Shown in pieces: positions 53,661-62,379 of a DNA stretch of 64,000 nucleotides. Source of the DNA: Rhodobacter sp. GTDB lineage: Bacteria; Pseudomonadota; Alphaproteobacteria; Rhodobacterales; Rhodobacteraceae. The stretch is from NCBI GenBank assembly GCA_027490955.1, contig JAIXXB010000006.1, positions 1 through 64,000 on the forward strand, written 5' to 3'. The notes under the pieces were generated by a model. That model searched no databases. It was not told where the DNA came from and saw nothing but the letters and a program-made list of their open reading frames with translations. A program made the position numbers and the translations under genes. Each line of letters opens with the position of its first letter. The first letter of the stretch is position 1.

Positions 53661-54227
53661 CTAAACTTCGCGGGCACGTTTCAAAATATACACCCGCGCA
53701 GGCGGCAGGTTCAGCCAAACCTTGCCTGCCTTTACGGCCACAAGACCCAGTTTTTCCATGATATGCGGCGCAATCGGCGGCTTTGACCCATAGGTGAATT
53801 GGCGCATCTCGCCGCCCGCGCGCAGCACAGTGAAAGCGGCGGTCAAAATCGCCTCAACCACGGGATCGGGCATAGACAACAGCGGCAGGCCCGAGATGAC
53901 CACCCCCACGCTGCCTGCGGGCGCAAAACTGGCCGCCTCTTGCGCGCCCGCGCGCCGCACGTTTACCCCTGCAAATATGTTTTGCAAATGGCGTGCGAAA
54001 TCGGCGCTCATCTCGATCAGGGTTAAATCCTGCGGTGCAACACCTGCCGCCAGTACCCCGCGCGTCAATTGCCCTGTTCCCGGCCCAAATTCCATCACAG
54101 GCCCCGAATGCGGCCCAAGCCCTGCCGCCATAGCCCGCGCCAAAAACCGCGACGACGGCGATATCGCCGAGACTTGAAAGGGCGATGCCAAAAGCTGCTT
54201 GGCAAACAAAATGAAATCTTGGGCCAT
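53661..54227 (-). CDS. PmtA-like SAM-dependent phospholipid N-methyltransferase
   Basis: A 188-aa class I methyltransferase. The N-terminal amphipathic segment FILFAKQLLASPFQVSAISP with SSRFLARAMA, and the SAM motif VMEFGPGTGQLTRGVL, resemble the small soluble phosphatidylethanolamine N-methyltransferases (PmtA) of alphaproteobacteria that help make phosphatidylcholine. VGVVISGLPLLSMPD corresponds to motif II. It is a monocistronic gene with AAGGATCGATC before the ATG. An rRNA adenine methyltransferase-like role is less likely given the size. Confidence 0.78.
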   Translation of the reverse strand: MAQDFILFAKQLLASPFQVSAISPSSRFLARAMAAGLGPHSGPVMEFGPGTGQLTRGVLAAGVAPQDLTLIEMSADFARHLQNIFAGVNVRRAGAQEAASFAPAGSVGVVISGLPLLSMPDPVVEAILTAAFTVLRAGGEMRQFTYGSKPPIAPHIMEKLGLVAVKAGKVWLNLPPARVYILKRAREV

Positions 54228-54293
54228 GATCGATCCTTAAAACTTTAGCTTTGGTTGGCCCAAGATCGGCGATCTATGTTTCAACCTTATGAC

Positions 54294-54746
54294 TTATTTG
54301 CGAAACTTATCTAAACGCACGATTTGCGCCTCGCCTTTTGGCGGTGGAGGCGGATCGTCTTCGGGGCTGTCCTCTTCGTCCTCATCCGTGCTGGGATGGG
54401 TTTCAAAGCGCAGGCCAAATTCCACCGATGGGTCAACAAAGGTGCGCACGGCATCAAAAGGCACGGCGATGTTTTCGGGATTATTGCCGAAATTCAGCGT
54501 CACCGAAAACCCGTCATCGGTCACAGTCAGATCTTCGAACCAATGCTGCAGCACCAGCGTCATTTCGTCTGGATAGCGGTCATGCAGCCATTTGGCCATT
54601 TTCACGCCAGATATGCCCGTATCAAAGGTGATGAAGAAATGATGATCTCCGGGCAGGCCAGTTTTGGCCACATCGGACAGCACAGTTTGGATCAGGCCCC
54701 GCATGGCGCGGTGCATCAAGTTGCCGTAATCAATCGTTTTTGCCAT
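54294..54746 (-). CDS. sspB: SspB-type ClpXP adaptor
   Basis: A 150-aa SspB-alpha protein: IDYGNLMHRAMRGLIQTVL (dimer helix), HHFFITFDTGISGVKMAKWL, the substrate-binding fold, and a flexible acidic/proline-rich tail ending GEAQIVRLDKFRK that docks on ClpX. It delivers ssrA-tagged proteins for degradation. The tmRNA gene of the same window encodes ANDNRAPAMALAA, whose ANDN part is the SspB contact in related species. The stop lies about 66 nt before pmtA. Confidence 0.9.
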   Translation of the reverse strand: MAKTIDYGNLMHRAMRGLIQTVLSDVAKTGLPGDHHFFITFDTGISGVKMAKWLHDRYPDEMTLVLQHWFEDLTVTDDGFSVTLNFGNNPENIAVPFDAVRTFVDPSVEFGLRFETHPSTDEDEEDSPEDDPPPPPKGEAQIVRLDKFRK

Positions 54747-54812
54747 GCTGCCCCCCGACCATTTATGAACGCCACCTTAAGCCAAATGCGGCGCTTGAAA
54801 AGAGGGTGCGGA

Positions 54813-56084
54813 TCAGAAAGCAAGACTTAGGGCCGAAACTGCCCCAGAAATCAGCAAAACCCATGGCAAAGCCCAGTGCAAACGCAGCAAAAGCAGACCT
54901 GCAAGCAGGGCAAGACCCATGGGCAAAAGGCGGATTGTCGAAAGATCGGGCAGCAGCGGGTGAAAGGGGCCGATTTGGGCGGTAAGGGTGGCGCCAAACA
55001 GCACATGCAGCGCAAACCACAGCGACAAATGCGCAATCACCCCCACCACTGCCGCCAGGATGCCCGCCAGCGCGGCCGACAGGCGCGGGGCGTTTTGCAA
55101 ATGCGCAATCCACGGCGCACCCGCAAAAATCCACAAAAAGCAGGGTGCAAAGGTCATCCACACTGTGATCCCCGCCGCTGCCAGACCCAGCCACATCCCC
55201 CCCTGTTTATAGGCCGCCACATAGGCCACAAATTCCGTCACCAGAATAAGCGGGCCGGGTGTGGTTTCGGCCAAGGCCAGCGCATCAAGCATTTGCTGCG
55301 CGCTCAGCCATCCGCGCGTGACGACCACTTCGGATGCCATCCACGACAGCACGGCATAGGCCCCGCCAAAGGTCAGCATCGCCAATTTGGAAAAGAACAG
55401 CGCGATATCGGCCAGAATCTGCGGGGCAAAGGCCACGATCCCCGCCAGCGGAATCAGCCAGACCGCCCCCCACAGCAGCGCCGCCATGATGCTGCGGCGA
55501 ATGGGCAGGGCGGCGGCAGCTACGGCAGCGGCGGCATGGGCTGGGCTGGGCTGGGCTGGCGCGCGCAAAAATGCCAGCCCCAGCGCGGCTGCCGCGATAA
55601 TCACCACGGGAAAGGGCAGTTGCAACAAATACAGCGCGCCAAAGGCCGCTATAGCAATGGCCCAATGCGCCCGCCCTTTGAGCGCGCGCTTGGACAGGCG
55701 CAGCAGCGCTTCGATCACCACGGCCAGCACTGCGGCCTGCACACCCACAAACAGGGCCGCGACCAGCGGCAAATTGCCAAAGGCGGCATAGACCATTGCC
55801 AGCGCCAGCACCAATATCGCGCCCGGCAACACGAACAACCCACCCGAGATCAGCCCGCCGATCACCCCCGCCCGCTGCCAGCCAATCCATGTGGCCAGTT
55901 GCATCGCCTCTGGCCCCGGCAAAAGCATGCAAAAGGATAGGGCGGAAAGATAATCCTTTTCAGACACCCATTTGCGCGTCTCGACCACCTCGCGGTGCAT
56001 CAGCGCGATTTGCGCAGCAGGCCCACCAAAAGAGAGCAGGCCAATGCGGGCAAAGGTACGGGTCAGATCGGCCAAATCGGTCAT
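54813..56084 (-). CDS. chrA: Chromate transporter ChrA family
   Basis: A 423-aa inner-membrane protein of the long-chain CHR family with two homologous halves. The first has FARIGLLSFGGPAAQIALMH and SFCMLLPGPEAMQLATWIGW. The second has FFSKLAMLTFGGAYAVLSWM and ALAETTPGPLILVTEFVAYV. It may export chromate or a related oxyanion. Unusually, its ATG overlaps the lpxB stop (ATGA, with GGAGGCAAT before it), so it is expressed as the tail of the lipid A operon. Confidence 0.9.
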   Translation of the reverse strand: MTDLADLTRTFARIGLLSFGGPAAQIALMHREVVETRKWVSEKDYLSALSFCMLLPGPEAMQLATWIGWQRAGVIGGLISGGLFVLPGAILVLALAMVYAAFGNLPLVAALFVGVQAAVLAVVIEALLRLSKRALKGRAHWAIAIAAFGALYLLQLPFPVVIIAAAALGLAFLRAPAQPSPAHAAAAVAAAALPIRRSIMAALLWGAVWLIPLAGIVAFAPQILADIALFFSKLAMLTFGGAYAVLSWMASEVVVTRGWLSAQQMLDALALAETTPGPLILVTEFVAYVAAYKQGGMWLGLAAAGITVWMTFAPCFLWIFAGAPWIAHLQNAPRLSAALAGILAAVVGVIAHLSLWFALHVLFGATLTAQIGPFHPLLPDLSTIRLLPMGLALLAGLLLLRLHWALPWVLLISGAVSALSLAF

Positions 56085-57205
56085 ATTGCCTCCAGAACAG
56101 AATGGGCGGCGCGCAGGCCAGGCGGCATGCCACCGCGACCAAGGCGCTGCATGGTGTCCGACATAGCGGACATCTGCGCCGATGGGTCGCGCAACAGGGC
56201 CAGCAGCGCGGGGGCAATCGCATCAGGCGTGCAGTTTTTGCCGATGAATTCAGGCACGCTGCGCGTCTGGCTGACCAGATTGACCAAGGTCACCGTATCC
56301 ACCAGCGCCGCAAGGGCCATCAGCCACAGCGTCAGACGGTTCATATCATAGGCAATCACCATCGGGCAGGCATTGGCCGCCAGTTCCAGCGAGACTGTAC
56401 CAGATGCCGCCAGCGCCACATCCGCCGCCGCAAAAGCGCCGCGTTTGGCGGCTGGATCGGTGATGATCTGCGGCGCAATCGGCCAATCGGCGGTCAGATC
56501 TTGCACCAAATCCGCCACGCCGCGCACTGTGGGCAGGGCCACGCGCGCCTTTGGATGCACCTGTTTCACGCGGGCCAAAACCGCGCCAAAAATCGGCGCA
56601 AGGCGGCTGACCTCGCCGCGCCGCGATCCAGGCAGGCACAGGATCAGCGGGCCATCGCCTGCAAAGGCAGCGGCCTCTTCGGCGCTGGCTATGGGTTCGG
56701 CGACCACAGGATGACCCACAAAATCACAGCTCATCCCCGCCGCCTGCATCAAGGGCGGCTCAAAGGGCAGCAGCGCCAGCACATGGTCTATCACCCGCGC
56801 CATTTTTTCCGCCCGCTTTGGCCGCCATGCCCAGACCGAAGGGGCCACATAATGGATCGTGCGCAGATTTGGCCGCGCCGATTTGACCAGACCTGCCACC
56901 CGCAGGCAAAAATCGGGGCTATCAATGGTGATCAGCGCATCAGGCGCAGCGGCCAGCGCCGCCGCCGCCGTCTGGGCAATGCGGCGTTTTAGCGCGCGGT
57001 ATTTTGGCAAAACCTCGATGATGCCCATCACCGACAATTCTTCCATCGCAAATAGGCTGACCAGCCCCTGCGCCTGCATAAGCGCCCCGCCGACCCCTGC
57101 AAAGCGCGCATCGGGATGCAGCATGCGCAGCGCCTGCATCAATGCCGCCCCCAACCGATCGCCCGAAGGCTCGCCCGCAACGATGAAAAAGCTTAGCGCG
57201 CCCAT
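56081..57205 (-). CDS. lpxB: Lipid-A-disaccharide synthase
   Basis: A 374-aa GT19 glycosyltransferase joining UDP-2,3-diacylglucosamine and lipid X. FIVAGEPSGDRLGAALMQAL, HYVAPSVWAWRPKRAEKMA and LILCLPGSRRGEVSRLAPIF are diagnostic. It overlaps lpxI by 13 nt and chrA by 4 nt, so the segment from fabZ to chrA is translated as a continuous coupled chain. Confidence 0.94.
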   Translation of the reverse strand: MGALSFFIVAGEPSGDRLGAALMQALRMLHPDARFAGVGGALMQAQGLVSLFAMEELSVMGIIEVLPKYRALKRRIAQTAAAALAAAPDALITIDSPDFCLRVAGLVKSARPNLRTIHYVAPSVWAWRPKRAEKMARVIDHVLALLPFEPPLMQAAGMSCDFVGHPVVAEPIASAEEAAAFAGDGPLILCLPGSRRGEVSRLAPIFGAVLARVKQVHPKARVALPTVRGVADLVQDLTADWPIAPQIITDPAAKRGAFAAADVALAASGTVSLELAANACPMVIAYDMNRLTLWLMALAALVDTVTLVNLVSQTRSVPEFIGKNCTPDAIAPALLALLRDPSAQMSAMSDTMQRLGRGGMPPGLRAAHSVLEAI

Positions 57206-58002
57206 AGGGTAAGGCCTGCGGCTGAAGCTGCGGCTTGCATGGCGGGCAGATCAAGGCAAATCACATCGCCCGCGCGCCAGACAATCGCGCCAAGGCCCGC
57301 GCGGGCGGCATGGGCCACTGTGGCAGGGCCAAGCGTGGGCAGATCCATGCGGCGATCTTGGGCAGGCTTGGCCGCCTTGAAAAACACCCCGCGCGCGGCA
57401 GGGCGCAGATCACCCAGCCCAGCAATCCCTGCCAGCATCGCATCTGTGCCAGAAATCACCTCCACCGCCAGACAAATACCGCCTGCCACCACGCAGCCCT
57501 GCCCCACATCCACCGCCCCCAAGGCGGCCACAATGCTTTCGGCGCGGGCAGCATCGCTTTGCATATCGGCCGTGACATCGCCCGCATAAACCCCCGCCGC
57601 AGGGATCAGCGCAGGGGCAATCTCCCCCACCCCCTGCACGGCAAAGCCTGCCTCTTCAAAAATGCCAATGGCGGCGCGCAAGGCCCCATCATCGCCCTGC
57701 CCCATCGCCGCCAGCAGACGCGGCACCATCTGGGCCGTGGCAGGGTCAAACAGGCTGGGGTCAAGCCGTGGGCGGCGCACTGCCCCTGCAAAGCAAACCT
57801 GCGTGATGCCGCGCGCCTCTAATTCGCGCAGCAGCAGCGCCAAACGCTCTAGTCGAAAGGTGATATCCACCGCCACGCCATGGGGCGCAAACCCATCCAT
57901 TGCGCAGATCAGCGGGCGCTGGGGCAACAGGGCCAGCACGGCGGCTGGCAAATCGCCCTGCCCTGCAATCAGCGCCAGCCCAGAGCGATCTGCCTGCGTC
58001 AT
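57193..58002 (-). CDS. lpxI: UDP-2,3-diacylglucosamine pyrophosphatase LpxI
   Basis: A 269-aa LpxI (formerly DUF1009), the alphaproteobacterial replacement of LpxH that yields lipid X. SGLALIAGQGDLPAAVLA starts the protein; GQGCVVAGGICLAVEVISGTDAML and DRRMDLPTLGPATVAHAARA are the conserved C-terminal half with the catalytic Asp. It overlaps lpxA by 4 nt and lpxB by 13 nt. Confidence 0.93.
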   Translation of the reverse strand: MTQADRSGLALIAGQGDLPAAVLALLPQRPLICAMDGFAPHGVAVDITFRLERLALLLRELEARGITQVCFAGAVRRPRLDPSLFDPATAQMVPRLLAAMGQGDDGALRAAIGIFEEAGFAVQGVGEIAPALIPAAGVYAGDVTADMQSDAARAESIVAALGAVDVGQGCVVAGGICLAVEVISGTDAMLAGIAGLGDLRPAARGVFFKAAKPAQDRRMDLPTLGPATVAHAARAGLGAIVWRAGDVICLDLPAMQAAASAAGLTLWAR

Positions 58003-58799
58003 TTCGGCCCAAGGAAGGATCGGTCAGATTGCGATAGGATAAACTCGACCACCTCGCGCACCTGTTGCGACGGCGTGGCCTGTGACAGCGCGCGGGCGCG
58101 TTCCACAAAACTGCCGCCCTCACCGCCTGCCAGCACCCCATAGGCCGCCCGCAGGGCCGAGATTTCCGCGCGATCCAAACCGCGCCGCTTTAGCCCGACA
58201 AGGTTCAACCCATCCAAAACCCCGCGCGGCCCTTGCACAAGCCCGTAGGGAATCACATCATTGGTCACCATGGTCAGCGCGCCGATCATCGCGCCTTGGC
58301 CGATGCGCACGAATTGGTGAATGCCCGACAGCCCGCCGATCACCACATCATCACCAATGATGCAATGGCCCGCAATTGCCACTTGATTGGCCAGCACGAT
58401 GCGGTTGCCAAGCTGGGCATCATGGCCCACATGCGCCCCTGTCATAATCAGGCAATCATCGCCCACACGGGTGATGCCACCACCGCCATCCGTGCCCGTG
58501 TTCAGCGTCGCGCCTTCGCGGATGCGGCACCGCGCACCCACGATCAGGCGCGTATGCTCGCCCTTATACTTTAAATCTTGGGGAATCTCGCCCACACAGG
58601 CATAGGGGAAGATCACCGTTGCATCCCCGACATCGGTCCACCCCGTAACCACCGCATGCGATTTGACAATGACATCCGCGCCAAGGCGCACTTCGGGGCC
58701 AATGATGGAAAACGGGCCAATATGGCACCGCGGGCCAATCTGCGCGCCCGCCTCGATCACCGCCGAAGGGTGAATGATGGCATCAGGCGAAATGCTCAT
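57999..58799 (-). CDS. lpxA: UDP-N-acetylglucosamine acyltransferase
   Basis: A 266-aa left-handed beta-helix protein with hexapeptide repeats ([20 protein letters not shown], then [20 protein letters not shown]) performing the first lipid A step, 3-O-acylation of UDP-GlcNAc. The catalytic His lies in [12 protein letters not shown]. The helical C-terminus ends [14 protein letters not shown]. It overlaps fabZ and lpxI by 4 nt each. Confidence 0.94.
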   Translation of the reverse strand: MSISPDAIIHPSAVIEAGAQIGPRCHIGPFSIIGPEVRLGADVIVKSHAVVTGWTDVGDATVIFPYACVGEIPQDLKYKGEHTRLIVGARCRIREGATLNTGTDGGGGITRVGDDCLIMTGAHVGHDAQLGNRIVLANQVAIAGHCIIGDDVVIGGLSGIHQFVRIGQGAMIGALTMVTNDVIPYGLVQGPRGVLDGLNLVGLKRRGLDRAEISALRAAYGVLAGGEGGSFVERARALSQATPSQQVREVVEFILSQSDRSFLGPK

Positions 58800-59263
58800 G
58801 CTTTGGGCACATCAAACATGGCCATAAACTCGGCCTCGCAGGCTAGCTCGCCCTCTACCATGGCGCGGCCTTCGAATTTCCACACGCGCCCGCCGCCGCG
58901 CAGCGCCCGCACATGCAATTCCATCACATCACCTGGAACCACTTTGCGACGGAACTTGACCTTATCCACGCCCATAAAAAACACTGTGGCGTTCTTGTCG
59001 ATCAAATCCATCGACAAGCCCACCAATATTCCCGAGGTTTGCGCCATTGCTTCGACAATCATCACACCCGGGAAAATGGGCATATTGGGAAAATGGCCCT
59101 GAAACTGCGGCTCGTTAAAGGTCACATTCTTGATGCCCACGCAGGATTGATTGACCACAATATCGCGCACCTTATCCACCAACAAAAACGGATAGCGATG
59201 CGGGATGATCCGTTGGATCAGGGCCAAATCGGCGGTCAGAGCGGCGGGGGATTGTTCGGTCAT
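58796..59263 (-). CDS. fabZ: 3-hydroxyacyl-[ACP] dehydratase FabZ
   Basis: A 155-aa hot-dog fold dehydratase of fatty acid elongation: [14 protein letters not shown] carries the catalytic His, and [24 protein letters not shown] the catalytic Glu of the central helix. GGAGAGGTC precedes the chosen ATG; the track start is 60 nt upstream and non-homologous. It lies 87 nt behind the skp-like gene and overlaps lpxA. Confidence 0.94.
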   Translation of the reverse strand: MTEQSPAALTADLALIQRIIPHRYPFLLVDKVRDIVVNQSCVGIKNVTFNEPQFQGHFPNMPIFPGVMIVEAMAQTSGILVGLSMDLIDKNATVFFMGVDKVKFRRKVVPGDVMELHVRALRGGGRVWKFEGRAMVEGELACEAEFMAMFDVPKA

Positions 59264-59350
59264 GACCTCTCCAAAGCGGTAAATGCTGCGCAGATCACTA
59301 GCAACGAATGAACAAGCTGGCAAGGTGAGAGCAGGCAGAGCGCGGCGGCG

Positions 59351-59914
59351 CTATTTCTTCGTGCCGTCGCCCAAAACCTCGTCTATGCGGGCCACAACCG
59401 CATCAGTCACATCCAAACCGCGCAGCGAGACGATGACCGCGCTTTTGTCCAAAATCGCGGCCGCGCCGCGTTCCACCATGAAATCGCCCAAAACCTGCGC
59501 TGCCACAGTGAAAAACTCTTTGCGCCCGTCCTGTTCCTTTTGGCGCAGCGCCGCAACGGCGGCGGCGTTTTCGGCGCGCATCTTTTGGGCCTTTTTGTCA
59601 AAAGCCGCAGCCAGCGGGGCAAAATCTGCAGCGCTCAACTCGCTGCGCTTTTGCGTCAGCGCGCGTTCTTCGGCCTCTAACTCGGCATCAATGCGGCGAC
59701 TTTCGCTGTCCAACTTGGCCACGTCCTCGGCGATTTTGGCGCGCAAAGCCTTGCCATAAAGGCTGCGCTGATACAGCGCGTCTTGGTCAAGCGTCAGGAT
59801 GGGCGAGGTTTGCGGGCTGGCCGTGGCGCTTTGCGCGCGCGTATCTGCCGCAGAGAGGGCTGCGGCGATCAAAATCGCCGCAAATCCCCCTGCGCGTGCC
59901 AGCCGCAACATCAT
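59351..59914 (-). CDS. OmpH/Skp-like periplasmic chaperone
   Basis: A 187-aa protein with a signal peptide (GGFAAILIAAALSAADTRAQ) and a long helical middle (residues ~60-130, heptad-like, AKLDSESRRIDAELEAEERAL) as in Skp, which escorts outer-membrane proteins to BamA. The gene starts 1 nt after the bamA stop, the usual order in this cluster. The C-terminal segment GAAAILDKSAVIVSLRGLDV is typical of OmpH family members. Confidence 0.88.
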   Translation of the reverse strand: MMLRLARAGGFAAILIAAALSAADTRAQSATASPQTSPILTLDQDALYQRSLYGKALRAKIAEDVAKLDSESRRIDAELEAEERALTQKRSELSAADFAPLAAAFDKKAQKMRAENAAAVAALRQKEQDGRKEFFTVAAQVLGDFMVERGAAAILDKSAVIVSLRGLDVTDAVVARIDEVLGDGTKK

Positions 59915-59915
59915 G

Positions 59916-62201
59916 CTAGAACTTGGTCGAAATCGTCAGCTCGAAATCTTGGCTGATGTCGAAGCTTTCCTTTTGCAGCGGACGCGAGAAGTTCATCCGC
60001 AGCGGGCCCAGCGGGGTTGTCCACAAAATCGCCAACCCTGCCGCCGAACGCAGCGCGCGATCTACGCCCTGCGCCGATCCTGGATCATCCAGACCCCAGA
60101 TCGACCCCATATCCACAAAGGCCCCGCCCGAAATGCCATATTCTTCGGGCAAGCCCAGCGGGAATTCAGCCTCAAATCGCAAAGAGGCAAACATATTGCC
60201 GCCCAAAGCATCGCCCGCCTCGCGCGGGCCAATGCCGTTGCGTTCGAACCCGCGCATCCCGCCCGCATCAAAGAAACGATCCGTCACGCGGCTGGTATAC
60301 CCATCCAGCGAGGTGATAACCCCCCCTTCGGCCACGGCGCGCAGCGTGACTTCTTCGTTGAAGATCTGCGTTTCGGCGACTGCCAGCGCGGTCGACGAGA
60401 TATAGCGTACATCGCCGCCCAAACCTGCAAAATCTTGCCCAAAGCGCAGCAAGACCCCGCCTTTGGCCAGATCAGATTCGCGGGTGTCAAAGTTCAGCGT
60501 ATAGCCCAAGGCCGAGGTGTATTCATTCCCGCGCGCCGCTTCGGCAATGATCAAGCCAGAGGTAGAGCTGGCATTGATCACCCCTTCACGCGCCGCACGA
60601 TAGCGCAATTCCAGCCGCGTCTGCTCGCCAATCGGGAATTCCAGCGCGGGCGACAGGGTTGCAATTTCCGTGTCATATTTGGCATCGGCCTGCGTGGTGG
60701 TTTTATATTGGCCATTCAACTTAAAGCGCAGGTTCCGGCCCAGCAACGCGGGTTCGGTAAAGCCCAATGAATAATCTTGCGTGTCATTCGTGCCCGTCAC
60801 ATTCACGTTCAACGCCTGACCGCGGCCCAAGAAATTGGTTTCCGAATAGCCAAACAAAATACCGCCGCCGCTGTTGGTGCCATAGGTCACACCGAATGAC
60901 AGCGATCCTGTTGGGGTTTCTTCCACATCCACATTCACAACGACCTGTTCGCTGCTGGTGCCTTGGCTGGCCTCGACATTCGCGGTGGCGAAAAAGCCCA
61001 AGGCGCGAATACGTTCAGCCGCTTGGCGAATTTCGCGCGGGTTAAAAGCATCGCCTTCGGCAGATTTGAATTGGCGGCGCACCACTTGGTCCAGCGTTGT
61101 GGTATTGCCTTCAATATCAATGCGTTCTACGAAAATCCTCTCACCGCGCTTTAACACCAAATCAAGGTCAATTGTTTGGGTTTCCGGATTGCGCGTGATG
61201 CGCGGTTCGACCTGCACAAAGCTCAGGTCTTTGCGCGTGGCCACGTCTTCTAGGCGGGAAATGCTGCTGTCAATCAGCGAGGGCGAAAAGGTTTCCCCCG
61301 AGGTCAGGCGCAGGGCCGCAGCAAAATCCGCCGTGTCCAGATCAGCAATTTCCGAGACGACATTCACCGCGCCAAAGCTGTATTTCGCCCCTTCGCGCAG
61401 CGTGAACGAAATGAACGAGGCATCGCGTTCGCGCGTCAGATCAGCGCTGGCATCGACAATTTCAATATCGGCATAGCCGCGCGACAGATAGAAATCGCGC
61501 AGCATTTGCTTATCCACTTCCAGCCGGCCCGCATCAAACGTGTCGCGGCGGATCAACTGGCGGAAAAATCCCGCCTGTTTCGTCTGCAACACTTGGCGCA
61601 GGCGGCGGTCGGAAAAATCGCGGTTGCCGACAAAATCAATACTTTCGTTTTCCACCACGCGGCCTTCGGTGATTTCAAAGACCAAATCCACACGGCCAGG
61701 CCCGCGCGGGATGATCTTTGGCTCGACAGTGGCGGCCAGACGGCCACGCGCGCGGTAAAGTTCGGTGATGGATGCAGCGTCCTCTTCGGCAGTGGCCGCC
61801 GAAAAGACGCGCCGCGATTCCGAAGAAATCGCTGCCGACAGTTCCTCGTCTTTCAGCCGCTTGTTGCCCTGAAAATCCAAAACGCTGATGATGGGCAACT
61901 CTTCGACCTTGATGGTCAAGGTCGCGCCGCTGGGCACAAAATCAACCGATGCGAACAGGCCAGAATCGGTGACGCGTTGCAGCGCATCGTTCAACTGCGC
62001 CGCTGTCAGGGTCGCGCCCTGTTCAATATTGGCAAATTTCAAAATCGATGCAGCATCGACATTGGTATTGCCCTGCACCTCGACGCGGCTAAAGGCGTAA
62101 TCTTGCGCCAGTGCGGGCGACAGCGGCGACATCGCAAGGCCAAAGCCCGCCACAACTGCAATGCGCATCCCATAGGATGCCTTCAAATATGCCTTCATCA
62201 T
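59916..62201 (-). CDS. bamA: Outer membrane protein assembly factor BamA
   Basis: A 761-aa Omp85 protein. The signal peptide ends LSPALAQ before DYAFSRVEVQGN. Five POTRA repeats span about residues 30-360 (FVERIDIEGNTTTLDQVVRR is POTRA5). The 16-strand barrel ends in a C-terminal phenylalanine (FELTISTKF), and the VTDRFFDAGGMRGFE segment carries the Omp85 loop motif. The GTG in the track one codon upstream is less likely than this ATG. A sigma-70-like promoter lies 55-83 nt upstream. Confidence 0.95.
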   Translation of the reverse strand: MMKAYLKASYGMRIAVVAGFGLAMSPLSPALAQDYAFSRVEVQGNTNVDAASILKFANIEQGATLTAAQLNDALQRVTDSGLFASVDFVPSGATLTIKVEELPIISVLDFQGNKRLKDEELSAAISSESRRVFSAATAEEDAASITELYRARGRLAATVEPKIIPRGPGRVDLVFEITEGRVVENESIDFVGNRDFSDRRLRQVLQTKQAGFFRQLIRRDTFDAGRLEVDKQMLRDFYLSRGYADIEIVDASADLTRERDASFISFTLREGAKYSFGAVNVVSEIADLDTADFAAALRLTSGETFSPSLIDSSISRLEDVATRKDLSFVQVEPRITRNPETQTIDLDLVLKRGERIFVERIDIEGNTTTLDQVVRRQFKSAEGDAFNPREIRQAAERIRALGFFATANVEASQGTSSEQVVVNVDVEETPTGSLSFGVTYGTNSGGGILFGYSETNFLGRGQALNVNVTGTNDTQDYSLGFTEPALLGRNLRFKLNGQYKTTTQADAKYDTEIATLSPALEFPIGEQTRLELRYRAAREGVINASSTSGLIIAEAARGNEYTSALGYTLNFDTRESDLAKGGVLLRFGQDFAGLGGDVRYISSTALAVAETQIFNEEVTLRAVAEGGVITSLDGYTSRVTDRFFDAGGMRGFERNGIGPREAGDALGGNMFASLRFEAEFPLGLPEEYGISGGAFVDMGSIWGLDDPGSAQGVDRALRSAAGLAILWTTPLGPLRMNFSRPLQKESFDISQDFELTISTKF

Positions 62202-62255
62202 CACGCCGTGTCCCCAACTTGCCTGTTCAAATATGCCTGTGCAATTATCTGTGGA

Positions 62256-62284
62256 TAACTAACCCCGCTGGCCCCGATTGTCAA
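62256..62284 (-). promoter_or_regulatory. bamA promoter
   Basis: On the minus strand TTGACA lies exactly 17 nt before TAGTTA in the 178-nt rseP-bamA gap. Both boxes and the spacing fit a housekeeping sigma promoter feeding bamA-skp-fabZ-lpx. The gap also carries a GC-rich self-complementary patch (CAGGGCCCTG) nearer to rseP. Confidence 0.65.
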
Positions 62285-62379
62285 AGACCTAAGCGGATTT
62301 TTACTCAAAGTGGTGCAGTTGTGCTGCGCGGGTAGGCCCCGCAGGGCCCTGCCCCATATTTGCACATGAATTCAATTCC

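Noticed and set aside
54876-55940. 354-aa Gln/His/Arg-rich plus-strand ORF
   Set aside because: It is antisense to chrA; the odd composition results from reading alanine/leucine codons backwards.
62339-62370. GC-rich self-complementary patch behind rseP read as a terminator
   Set aside because: The CAGGGCCCTG patch has no loop of normal size and no T run; it is mentioned under the bamA promoter only.
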